Below, in pieces: positions 1 to 6,848 of a stretch of DNA of 11,608 nucleotides. The stretch comes from Methylococcaceae bacterium (GTDB lineage Bacteria; Pseudomonadota; Gammaproteobacteria; Methylococcales; Methylomonadaceae), in NCBI GenBank assembly GCA_030618325.1, contig JAUXDP010000077.1, forward strand, positions 1 to 11,608. The letters run 5' to 3'. The stretch's first letter is position 1; each line of letters begins with the position of its first letter. The position numbers and the translations under genes were made by a program. The notes under the pieces are model-generated. The model did no database searches. It had not been told where the DNA came from and saw only the letters and a program-made list of their open reading frames with translations.

Positions 1-341
1 TCTGGCTGCAATACACGCTCATAGACATCCCAGGCTATACCACCAGCAACAATAATTAGGCCTACCCCTAATACGACTGTTGCTATCGTTTCAAACCTAC
101 GATGCCCATATGGGTGATCATGATCTGCTTCGCGCGCACCCAGTTTTATCGCAACCAGAACCAATAAATCACTCGCCAAATCAGATAATGAGTGCACACC
201 ATCCGCAATTAATGCCGCTGATTGACCTAGTATTCCAAAACCAATTTTTATGATGCTTAAAAAAATATTTACCAGTGCACCAACAATTGTAACTCTGTTT
301 TTTAAGCTGGCAATTTTCACTGCATCATAAGCTTCAGCCAT
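1..341 (-). CDS. Cation diffusion facilitator (CDF) family transporter, N-terminal part
   Basis: Partial gene: 113 codons from an ATG at 341 run off the left edge. The family exports divalent metals such as Zn, Fe or Mn across the inner membrane in exchange for protons, normally as a dimer. Visible are a first hydrophobic segment (about residues 17-37), a second with the CDF signature ADGVHSLSDLASD (residues 46-58, carrying the acidic and His residues of the transport site), the loop motif HPYGHRRFE (76-84), and the start of a third membrane segment (86-105). The cytoplasmic C-terminal domain is outside the window. The start codon shares one base with the stop of the upstream TusA-like gene (TAATG), so it is almost certainly translated from the same messenger. 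Metal specificity cannot be told from this part. The family call is firm; why it sits with sulfur-transfer genes is unknown. Confidence 0.9.
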   Translation of the reverse strand, partial: MAEAYDAVKIASLKNRVTIVGALVNIFLSIIKIGFGILGQSAALIADGVHSLSDLASDLLVLVAIKLGAREADHDHPYGHRRFETIATVVLGVGLIIVAGGIAWDVYERVLQP

Positions 342-568
342 TACTCACCAACTTCCAAAGTAATAATATATTCATATTCATCAGTATGCGTCTTTACAAC
401 CTTATGCCCATTGATTCGGCACCAGGCAGGAATATCTTGCATTACGCCGGGATCAGTGCAAATGACTTGCAGTTGGTCACCAACCAATAATTGTTTAACT
501 TTGTCTTGAGTGCGAATTACTGGCAGCGGACACAGTAAACGCTTGGCATCAAGTACCTGCCGACTCAT
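341..568 (-). CDS. TusA-family sulfur carrier protein
   Basis: 75-residue protein of the TusA/SirA/YedF fold, which carries a persulfide on a conserved Cys and passes it to a downstream enzyme. The signature CPLP lies at residues 13-16 with Cys13 as the expected persulfide carrier. The D39-P40 pair and the motif DIPAWC with Cys50 also match E. coli TusA. I chose the ATG at 568: AGGAG lies 8 bases upstream, and the codon overlaps the stop of the preceding gene as ATGA. A GTG three codons earlier is possible but would sit too close to that ribosome site. The stop overlaps the next start by one base. Placement directly after a PP-loop thiolation-type ATPase suggests it donates sulfur to that enzyme (inference). 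No TusBCD or TusE gene is nearby, so this need not be the classical mnm5s2U relay. Confidence 0.9.
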   Translation of the reverse strand: MSRQVLDAKRLLCPLPVIRTQDKVKQLLVGDQLQVICTDPGVMQDIPAWCRINGHKVVKTHTDEYEYIITLEVGE

Positions 569-1608
569 ACAAACCACTCCTGTGGGATTTCATTTGCCAA
601 TAGGGGTTTTACCTGGATAATTTTTTCAGCACCATCGGTATTTTGAATTTTCACATCCACTAGTTCTGCATCTCGCCCCTGACCATAGCGTGCTGTAATT
701 TGTGCCGCTAAGTGTAAATCATCATCAGAAAGTGTACCATCCAGTAATACTAGAGGGCCAGAATGACTAGTGCAATTCATGCTGATAAAGTCTTTTTTAT
801 AACCTTGCAGGAACCGGCCTTCCCCTTCTTCTCTAGCTACTACCAGTTTGAAATTGGCTTTGGGTCGAATGTGCCGCCCCACTTTTAACAACATCACATC
901 ATCCAGTGTATATTCCTTATGGCCTCGGGTTTCCCACAAATCTACCAGTTTTTTAGAATAGCTTTCATCGGTGAGAAAGCAGCAGCCACCAGCAGGCTGA
1001 GCATAATCAACAAAACCATATTGTTCTGCCAATGCCATCTGCGGCTTGCGTGATCTGCCGCTGAAGTCATACAATTCATCGCGATTAACCCAACCTTCAC
1101 GTTCAGGTAAGGTCGCAGGTAAGTTCTTTGCACATAAAGGTCGTAGTAGACGTTCATCTGCCCCCGACTCTTTAGCGACTACCGGCATAGTTTCTTTGCG
1201 TTGCGACATGGGCCGCTGTCCCATCACTTCACCGGTAATAATAAAGTCAAAGTCATTTTCCTCAATCCATTGTTTGGCCTTATTTACCATAAAGATCTTG
1301 CAGTCCAGGCATGGATTCAAATTGGCACCATAGCCATGCTTGGGATTAATCAACACATCCTTGTATTCTTCAATCACATCAATAATATGTAGTTTAATCC
1401 CGAGCTGTTCTGCTACCCATAAGGAATTGTTGCGTTTGGGCTTGGCTTTGTCTTTTTGCCTAATCGCATGGGTATGACCTTCGACGCAAAATCCAGTGAA
1501 AAAGTTAATCCCTTCTACATGAACACCTTGCTCCATTATCACCTTAGTCGCCAACATGGAATCCAGGCCACCTGAAATTAAAGATACTGCCTTACTTTGC
1601 TTACTCAT
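565..1608 (-). CDS. PP-loop ATPase of MnmA/ThiI type, probable RNA thiolation enzyme with C-terminal extension
   Basis: 347-residue protein. The PP-loop SGGLDS (residues 12-17) binds ATP and adenylates a base in RNA thiolases such as MnmA and ThiI. NPCLDC (98-103, Cys100 and Cys103) and GGCC (207-210) sit where MnmA has its two catalytic cysteines, so sulfur transfer chemistry is likely. TGEVMGQRPMSQ (125-136) is a conserved core segment. After about residue 230 the protein lacks the MnmA-type barrel. It has a domain (VGRHIRPKANFKLVVAREEGE and following) that I associate with NFACT-R-like RNA-associated domains; this is from memory and unproven. Such proteins are often mis-labelled as tRNA 2-thiouridylate methyltransferase. 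I chose the ATG at 1608, since the only longer start is a TTG at 1623. It overlaps the TusA-like gene by 4 bases. It is distinct from canonical MnmA; the exact RNA target is unknown. Confidence 0.8.
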   Translation of the reverse strand: MSKQSKAVSLISGGLDSMLATKVIMEQGVHVEGINFFTGFCVEGHTHAIRQKDKAKPKRNNSLWVAEQLGIKLHIIDVIEEYKDVLINPKHGYGANLNPCLDCKIFMVNKAKQWIEENDFDFIITGEVMGQRPMSQRKETMPVVAKESGADERLLRPLCAKNLPATLPEREGWVNRDELYDFSGRSRKPQMALAEQYGFVDYAQPAGGCCFLTDESYSKKLVDLWETRGHKEYTLDDVMLLKVGRHIRPKANFKLVVAREEGEGRFLQGYKKDFISMNCTSHSGPLVLLDGTLSDDDLHLAAQITARYGQGRDAELVDVKIQNTDGAEKIIQVKPLLANEIPQEWFV

Positions 1609-1643
1609 TCTAAAAACACACAAATATTTGCTAAATTGGCCGC

Positions 1644-1671
1644 ATTATACGCTTTTCAAACTGGTTATGAA
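1644..1671 (-). promoter_or_regulatory. Likely sigma-70 promoter for the PP-loop/TusA/CDF operon
   Basis: On the minus strand a perfect -10 box TATAAT lies at 1649-1644, about 35 bases upstream of the chosen ATG at 1608. A TTCATA (4 of 6 match to TTGACA) precedes it with a 16-base spacer. It is the best candidate start site for the three overlapping genes. The divergent pilU gene has only a weaker box (TATTAT at 1697-1702, no good -35) in the same 113-base gap. Confidence 0.45.
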
Positions 1672-1721
1672 TGTAACTTCAGCTAAACTTACTCGGTATT
1701 ATTAATCCGAATGGAAAAGGT

Positions 1722-2891
1722 ATGGAATTAAAAGACTATTTGAAAATCCTCGTTGAAAAAGATGGTTCCGATTTGTATTTGACAGTTGACGCACCTCCAG
1801 CCGCTAAGTTTCAAGGCAGTTTAAAGCCTCTGGAAAACGAAAAATTAACTAAAGAACGTTTGCACGAGATTGCTTATAGTCTGATGAATGAAGATCAGCA
1901 AAAGGAATTTGAGCATGTGCCAGAGATGAACTTGGCGATTTCCGAACCCGGTATAGGCCGTTTCAGGATAAATATTTTTCAACAAAAAAACAGCCTGGCG
2001 TTGGTTATTCGTAATATTAAGGTAGATATTCCCAATGCTGATGATCTTGGTCTGCCGCAAATATTAAAGAAAACCATCATGGAAAAGCGTGGGCTTGTTC
2101 TTTTTGTCGGAGGCACTGGCTCAGGAAAATCGACATCGTTGGCAGCCTTAATAGACCACCGCAACAGCACCTCATCCGGCCATATTATTACCATCGAAGA
2201 TCCAATCGAATACATACATCCGCATAAAAAATGCTTGGTAAACCAGCGTGAGGTCGGCGTCGATACCATGAGCTACGAAGATGCGTTGAAGAACACGTTG
2301 CGTCAGGCGCCCGATGTTATTTTAATCGGTGAAATCCGATCTCAGGAGACGATGGAACATGCGCTGGCATTTGCAGAAACAGGACACTTGTGTCTTTCAA
2401 CATTACATGCCAACAATGCCAATCAGGCGCTGGACAGAATTATCAATTTCTTCCCGGAAGAACGGCGTAATCAATTATTGCTGGATTTATCACTTAACCT
2501 GAAAGCCTTTGTTTCGCAGCGATTGGTTCCCACCGTGGATGGTAAACGAACGGCAGCGATTGAAATTTTGCTGGGAACAAAACTGGTGCAGGATCTGATT
2601 CATAAAGGTGACATTCATTTAATTAAGGAAGCGATGGAAAAATCAGAAAATATCGGCATGCAAACGTTTGATAGTCATCTAATGCGTCTATTTAAAGAGG
2701 GGACTATTACACTAGAAGAAGCCTTACAAAATTCTGACTCCCCGAACAATCTAAAATTAAAAATCAATTTGAGTGAAGGCAGAGGCTCTGCTACCGAAAG
2801 TAAAGATGGTGGTGAAAAATCAGGAGCTAATGGTTTGGAATTACAAGCGATTCATAAAGAGGAAGATGAGGAGCTAGAAAAAGAACACTAG
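1722..2891 (+). CDS. pilU: Type IV pilus twitching-motility ATPase PilU
   Basis: 389-residue hexameric AAA-type secretion ATPase of the PilT/PilU group. PilU works with PilT in retracting type IV pili at the inner-membrane base. The order of motifs is complete: an N-terminal PAS-like domain (1-100), Walker A GGTGSGKST (130-138), Asp box IEDPIE (158-163), Walker B DVILIGEIR (198-206) and His box TLHANNANQALDR (227-239). Sequence choices such as the HLCLSTLHANNANQALDRIINFFP stretch and SDSPNNLKLKI near the C-terminus fit PilU better than PilT. The ATG at 1722 follows GGAAAAGG. Residues 353-389 form a charged Glu/Lys-rich tail that looks disordered. PilT usually lies beside PilU, but the neighbours here are a divergent thiolation operon and glyQ, so pilT must be elsewhere or absent. 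Confidence 0.92.
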   Translation: MELKDYLKILVEKDGSDLYLTVDAPPAAKFQGSLKPLENEKLTKERLHEIAYSLMNEDQQKEFEHVPEMNLAISEPGIGRFRINIFQQKNSLALVIRNIKVDIPNADDLGLPQILKKTIMEKRGLVLFVGGTGSGKSTSLAALIDHRNSTSSGHIITIEDPIEYIHPHKKCLVNQREVGVDTMSYEDALKNTLRQAPDVILIGEIRSQETMEHALAFAETGHLCLSTLHANNANQALDRIINFFPEERRNQLLLDLSLNLKAFVSQRLVPTVDGKRTAAIEILLGTKLVQDLIHKGDIHLIKEAMEKSENIGMQTFDSHLMRLFKEGTITLEEALQNSDSPNNLKLKINLSEGRGSATESKDGGEKSGANGLELQAIHKEEDEELEKEH

Positions 2892-2936
2892 TAGTCTGTT
2901 ATTGTTGTATTGACAAATAAAGCCCTTCTTGCTGAG

Positions 2937-3037
2937 GAGGGTTGGGTGAGGAGGACTAAAATAATTCTCTATATTTAATCCAAAAGATGAAATAAATATT
3001 GAATTAAATGCTTTTTATTCCCCCTCACCCAACCCTC
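2937..3037. repeat. Inverted repeat with 15-base G-rich/C-rich arms between pilU and glyQ
   Basis: GAGGGTTGGGTGAGG at 2937-2951 is exactly complementary to CCTCACCCAACCCTC at 3023-3037, with three more pairs just inside after one mismatch. The 71-base AT-rich loop contains a further weak pair (ATTTAAT with ATTAAAT). The arms resemble a CCCTCACCC-AACCCTC palindromic repeat that I recall as dispersed in many proteobacterial genomes. No T-run follows, so a simple terminator is not supported. The rest of the 277-base gap (2892-3168) holds only the glyQ promoter region. Confidence 0.6.
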
Positions 3038-3128
3038 TTTATGTAGAGATCGCTTTTATAAGGATATAAGTCACCATTTCTGCTCTGCGTCATATTCAAA
3101 ACCAACAACCTCGCTTATGAATTTCCTA

Positions 3129-3134
3129 TATAAT
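3129..3134 (+). promoter_or_regulatory. Candidate -10 box for the glyQS-gmhB-plsC operon
   Basis: A perfect TATAAT lies 35 bases upstream of the GTG start of glyQ. No convincing -35 hexamer is present at 16-18 bases upstream. No T-box leader is visible, as expected for a Gammaproteobacterium. Confidence 0.35.
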
Positions 3135-3168
3135 TAGCCGTTTTTTAAAGAATAAACTCTCAAGCATC

Positions 3169-4083
3169 GTGTCTAGCTCAAACTACGATTTATCTACTTT
3201 TCAGGGACTGATCCTGGCGTTACAGGAATATTGGTCTAATCAGGGATGTATATTACTGCAACCTTTGGATTTGGAAGTAGGCGCCGGAACTTTTCATCCC
3301 GCAACTTTCTTACGTGCTATAGGTCCTGAGCCTTGGAGTACCGCTTATGTGCAACCTTCGCGTCGTCCAACGGATGGTCGCTTTGGTGAGAACCCCAATC
3401 GCTTACAACATTATTATCAATATCAGGTTTTGCTGAAACCTTCTCCAGATAACATCCAGGAGTTGTATTTAGATTCTTTAAGGTACTTGGGCCTGGATTT
3501 GCTGGAACACGATGTTCGTTTTGTCGAAGACAATTGGGAATCACCCACACTAGGAGCCTGGGGCCTGGGTTGGGAAGTCTGGTTGAATGGTATGGAAGTC
3601 ACGCAGTTTACTTATTTTCAACAGGTCGGGGGGTTGGAATGTAAGCCGGTCAGCGGTGAAATTACCTACGGGTTGGAACGGATTGCCATGTATCTACAAG
3701 GTGTCGAGAGTGTTTATGATTTAACCTGGACTAATAACCCGCAAGGTCGAGTCAGCTATGGCGACGTTTTTCATCAGAATGAAGTAGAAATGTCGACCTA
3801 TAATTTTGATCTGGCGAATGTTGATTTTATGTTTGTGTGCTTTGATACCTACGAACAGGAATGTCAAAAGCTAATTGAACAAAATCTGGCCTTGCCTGCC
3901 TACGAGATGGTTTTGAAAGCCTCACATACATTTAATCTTCTCGATGCTCGACATGCAATTTCAGTGACCGAACGGCAACGCTATATATTAAGAGTACGGA
4001 ATATGGCTAAATCGGTAGCCGAAACGTATTACCAAAGCAGGGAAGACCTAGGGTTTCCGATGCTAACCACGGAGGGAGCATAA
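3169..4083 (+). CDS. glyQ: Glycine--tRNA ligase alpha subunit
   Basis: 304 residues, near the 303 of E. coli GlyQ, and alignable along its whole length. With GlyS it forms the heterotetrameric bacterial glycyl-tRNA synthetase, which charges tRNA-Gly in the cytoplasm. The alpha subunit carries the class II catalytic core: FQGLILALQEYWSNQGC (11-27), RRPTDGRFGENPNRLQHYYQ (65-84, the substrate-binding region), FVEDNWESPTLGAWGLGWE (118-136), EVTQFTYFQQVGGLECKP (143-160) and YGLERIAMYLQG (167-178, motif 3). The start is GTG: an in-frame TAA lies a few codons upstream and no ATG precedes the conserved region. The Shine-Dalgarno match is weak. glyS begins two bases after the stop, so the subunits are co-translated. 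A standard housekeeping gene with no missing residues that I can see. Confidence 0.97.
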   Translation: MSSSNYDLSTFQGLILALQEYWSNQGCILLQPLDLEVGAGTFHPATFLRAIGPEPWSTAYVQPSRRPTDGRFGENPNRLQHYYQYQVLLKPSPDNIQELYLDSLRYLGLDLLEHDVRFVEDNWESPTLGAWGLGWEVWLNGMEVTQFTYFQQVGGLECKPVSGEITYGLERIAMYLQGVESVYDLTWTNNPQGRVSYGDVFHQNEVEMSTYNFDLANVDFMFVCFDTYEQECQKLIEQNLALPAYEMVLKASHTFNLLDARHAISVTERQRYILRVRNMAKSVAETYYQSREDLGFPMLTTEGA

Positions 4084-4085
4084 GC

Positions 4086-6155
4086 ATGGCCGATCAACAA
4101 CATTTACTGTTTGAATTAGGTACAGAAGAATTACCACCAAAGTCCTTGCATAAACTAAGTCAGGCCTTATTAACTAATATCACCAAAGGTTTGAAAGATG
4201 CAGGATTAAACTTTACCAAAAATTCTGCATACGCCACACCCCGGCGACTGGCTGTTATTATCGAAAACCTAGACACAGGCCAACCGGATAAACAGGTCGA
4301 AAAACGAGGTCCTGCTGTTCAAGCAGCTTTTGCCGAAGATGGCACACCCAGTAAGGCCGCTGAAGGATTTGCCAAGGGTTGTGGTGTATCAGTAGACCAA
4401 CTGGAGAGGCTAAAAACCGATAAAGGTGAATGGCTTTCGTATACTCAGGATATTGTCGGGCAATCGACCCAAAAACTTATACCAGACATTATTAACCATA
4501 GCTTGTCTTTACTACCCATTGCCAAAAAAATGCGCTGGGGTGCAAGTAGTACTGAATTTGTTCGCCCTGTTCATTGGGCTGTTTTGCTTTTCGGTCAGGA
4601 AGTGATCGCAGCAGAAATACTAGGGGTGACGTCAGGCGCTGAAACTCGAGGACATCGTTTTCATGCGCCCGAACAAATCACCCTAACCCATCCAGAAGAA
4701 TACTTAGAAACATTGTTACAACAGGGCAAAGTCATAGCCGATTTTGAACAGCGTAAAAATATCATTCGGAATACTGCACAAAAAGCGGCACAAGCCGTAA
4801 ATAGTGTGGTCCATATTGAAGAAGATCTGTTAGAAGAAATTACCGCTCTGAACGAATGGCCAGTTCCCGTCACTGGAAACTTTGATGAAAAATATCTGGC
4901 ATTGCCGGACGAATGTTTAATTACCACCATGCAAACCAACCAGAAATATTTTCCGGTTATCGGTGAGAATGGCAAATTACTACCGCATTTTATTACTTTC
5001 AGTAACATTGAAAGTACTCGGCCAGAATCTATTCAGCAGGGTAACGAACGCGTTATTACCCCGCGTCTAGCTGATGCGGAATTTTTCTGGAATCAAGACC
5101 GAAAACAGTCGTTGTCCGCACGAATTGAAAGTCTATCTACCATCATTTTCCAGAAAAAACTGGGGACCCTTGCTGATAAAAGCACTCGTGTCAGTCTGTT
5201 AGCTGAGTATATTGCCCAACAACTGGGTGCTGATGTAGATTTAGCCAAACGTGCGGCACAACTGGCTAAAACCGATTTGATGACAGAAATGGTCGGTGAA
5301 TTCCCAAGTCTCCAAGGTATTATGGGTCGTTATTACGCTGTTGCAGACCAAGAATCAGAGGAAGTTGCGCAGGCATTGGAAGAACAGTATTTCCCTAAAC
5401 AATCTGGCAGTCCAATTCCGGAAAGCCGCACCGGACAAATTCTGGCAATTGCTGAAAAAATGGATACCTTGACTGGGATTTTTAGCGCAGGATTGATTCC
5501 AACCGGAGACAAAGATCCTTATGCCTTGAGAAGAGCAACGCTGGGAATTTTAAGGATCATTATTGAAGGTGAATTGCCGCTTAATATTCTGGACCTGCTT
5601 GATTTTTCTTTAACCCAGTTTAATCATGAATTTGACCTCAACGCCACACACACCTTGCTCAAGAATTTTATCTTTGAACGATTAAAACACTACAATCTGG
5701 AGGGCGGCTATACGGCAAATGAATTTGAAGCCGTATTTGCAGTTTTACCGGAGCAACCTTTGGATTTTCAGCAGCGCTTACAAGCCGTTAAAGCGTTCAG
5801 AGAGTTGCCAGAAGCTGAAAGCCTGGCAAGTGCCAACAAACGTATCCGTAATATTTTGAAAAAATCTGGTACTGCGCAAAGTTCTAAAATTGGAGTGTTA
5901 GTAGAAAAAGAGGAGATCAAGCTACTGGAATCTGCCCAAGTCACCGCTAGTGAGGTCAAGCCCTTACTTGAGCAACATGATTATCAAGCAGCTTTAACTT
6001 GCCTGGCACAATTACGTGATGATGTTGATGCCTTTTTTGATCATGTAATGGTCATGTGTGACGATCCAGAACTTCGCACCAGCCGACTCGGCTTATTGGC
6101 CATGTTGTCAGATCAGTTTTTACAAATTGCAGACATTTCAAAGCTACAATCATGA
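4086..6155 (+). CDS. glyS: Glycine--tRNA ligase beta subunit
   Basis: 689 residues, the same length as E. coli GlyS. The beta subunit binds tRNA-Gly and is needed for aminoacylation by GlyQ. Recognisable segments are the N-terminal FELGTEELPPKSL (9-21), TPRRLA (51-56), PSKAAEGFAKGCG (88-100), MRWGASSTEFVRPVHW, RGHRF, PRLADAEFFW, the HD-type region around DKDPYALRRATLGILRI, and a C-terminal DALR-like anticodon-binding domain ending ELRTSRLGLLAMLSDQFLQI followed by ADIS. The start ATG has GGAGG about nine bases upstream, inside the end of glyQ. The stop TGA is followed with no gap by a palindromic repeat element beginning GGGTGCC at 6156. The last few residues (KLQS) differ slightly from relatives and may have been touched by that element. 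The reading frame is intact. Confidence 0.97.
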   Translation: MADQQHLLFELGTEELPPKSLHKLSQALLTNITKGLKDAGLNFTKNSAYATPRRLAVIIENLDTGQPDKQVEKRGPAVQAAFAEDGTPSKAAEGFAKGCGVSVDQLERLKTDKGEWLSYTQDIVGQSTQKLIPDIINHSLSLLPIAKKMRWGASSTEFVRPVHWAVLLFGQEVIAAEILGVTSGAETRGHRFHAPEQITLTHPEEYLETLLQQGKVIADFEQRKNIIRNTAQKAAQAVNSVVHIEEDLLEEITALNEWPVPVTGNFDEKYLALPDECLITTMQTNQKYFPVIGENGKLLPHFITFSNIESTRPESIQQGNERVITPRLADAEFFWNQDRKQSLSARIESLSTIIFQKKLGTLADKSTRVSLLAEYIAQQLGADVDLAKRAAQLAKTDLMTEMVGEFPSLQGIMGRYYAVADQESEEVAQALEEQYFPKQSGSPIPESRTGQILAIAEKMDTLTGIFSAGLIPTGDKDPYALRRATLGILRIIIEGELPLNILDLLDFSLTQFNHEFDLNATHTLLKNFIFERLKHYNLEGGYTANEFEAVFAVLPEQPLDFQQRLQAVKAFRELPEAESLASANKRIRNILKKSGTAQSSKIGVLVEKEEIKLLESAQVTASEVKPLLEQHDYQAALTCLAQLRDDVDAFFDHVMVMCDDPELRTSRLGLLAMLSDQFLQIADISKLQS

Positions 6156-6296
6156 GGGTGCCTCTAATAATTCGAATTTTTGTTCGAGTTCAAGGCGGAT
6201 GATTTTCGAGAACCGCAGTGTATATGGAATACATGAGGATCGCAGAAAATCATCCAACGCCGGAATCGGACAAAAAGGCAATTATTAGAGATGCCC
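6156..6296. mobile_element. 141-base palindromic (MITE-like) repeat element between glyS and gmhB
   Basis: The ends are inverted repeats: GGGTGCCTCTAATAATT (6156-6172) against AATTATTAGAGATGCCC (6280-6296), 14 of 17 matching, with 11 perfect pairs in the inner part. The symmetry goes on inwards: TTTTTGT with ACAAAAA, GGATGATTTTC (6197-6207) with GAAAATCATCC (6245-6255), and a central TGTAT/ATACA around 6220-6234. Almost the whole element could fold into one hairpin. It has no transposase. It begins directly after the glyS stop and its right end includes the gmhB ATG. A 29-base copy of its left end recurs inverted at 7727-7755 (28 of 29 identical), which shows it is a dispersed repeat and not only a local hairpin. 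As a non-autonomous mobile element or a repeated extragenic palindrome it fits well; its family is unknown to me. Confidence 0.75.
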
Positions 6297-6845
6297 TTAA
6301 AGGTGAAAGAGCGCTTTGTTTTACTCGATCGGGATGGGGTGATTAACCAGGATTCCGATGCATTCATAAAATCCCCGGATGAGTGGCAACCCATTCCAGG
6401 CAGCCTAGAAGCTATTGCTTTACTAAATAATCACGGGTATAAAGTCGCAGTCATTACCAATCAATCCGGTTTGGCTAGAGGGTTGTTTGATATGGAAACC
6501 TTGGCAGAAATTCACGACAAAATGTTAATAATGACAAGTGCTAAGGGTGGGGATATTACAGACATATATTATTGTCCTCATGGCCCTGATGACAACTGCG
6601 CGTGTCGAAAACCCAAGCCCGGTCTGCTGCAAGAATTCAGCCAAGACCATAAAATAGACTTGGCAGGTATTTTCTGTGTCGGCGATTCATTTAGGGATCT
6701 ACAAGCAGCTTGGTCAGTAGGTGCTAATCCGCTGCTGGTCAAAACCGGCAAAGGACAAAGGACACTTAAGGAAAACCCAAATCTTGATACGCCTGTTTTT
6801 GCTGATCTTTATGCTGCCAGCCAATTTATAATTTCACAGCACTAA
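6291..6845 (+). CDS. gmhB: D-glycero-beta-D-manno-heptose 1,7-bisphosphate 7-phosphatase
   Basis: 184-residue HAD-superfamily phosphatase of ADP-heptose synthesis. It removes the 7-phosphate from heptose bisphosphate in the cytoplasm, supplying the lipopolysaccharide inner core. Visible: motif I DRDGVIN (13-19, Asp13 and Asp15 catalytic), motif II TNQSG (56-60), the zinc-binding set C95-x-H97 and C103-x-C105 in CPHGPDDNCAC, KPKPG (107-111), and motif IV GDSFRD (131-136). Family members usually begin close to the first Asp, so the leading MPLKVKERF is slightly long. The ATG at 6291 lies in the last bases of the palindromic element and has a poor Shine-Dalgarno; a GTG at 6303 would give a more typical start. 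plsC follows after three bases. The same neighbours (glyQS, gmhB, plsC) occur in Pseudomonas. Confidence 0.93.
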   Translation: MPLKVKERFVLLDRDGVINQDSDAFIKSPDEWQPIPGSLEAIALLNNHGYKVAVITNQSGLARGLFDMETLAEIHDKMLIMTSAKGGDITDIYYCPHGPDDNCACRKPKPGLLQEFSQDHKIDLAGIFCVGDSFRDLQAAWSVGANPLLVKTGKGQRTLKENPNLDTPVFADLYAASQFIISQH

Positions 6846-6848
6846 CCC

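Noticed and set aside
2923..2945. Possible Rho-independent terminator after pilU (CCCTTC with GGAGGG)
   Set aside because: The stem has only six pairs including a G-T pair, and no run of T follows. The longer inverted repeat explains the same G-rich bases better.
4661..5008. Minus-strand open frame of 115 codons within glyS
   Set aside because: It is a shadow of the strongly conserved glyS frame, with no domain, ribosome site or partner gene. The same holds for the other antisense frames inside the PP-loop gene, pilU, glyQ and the pilins.
6058..6288. Open frame of 76 codons crossing the glyS end and the palindromic element (plus strand)
   Set aside because: It overlaps the clearly coding C-terminus of glyS in another frame, and its second half is simply the palindrome translated. 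A similar reverse-strand frame (6164-6394) arises from the same symmetry.
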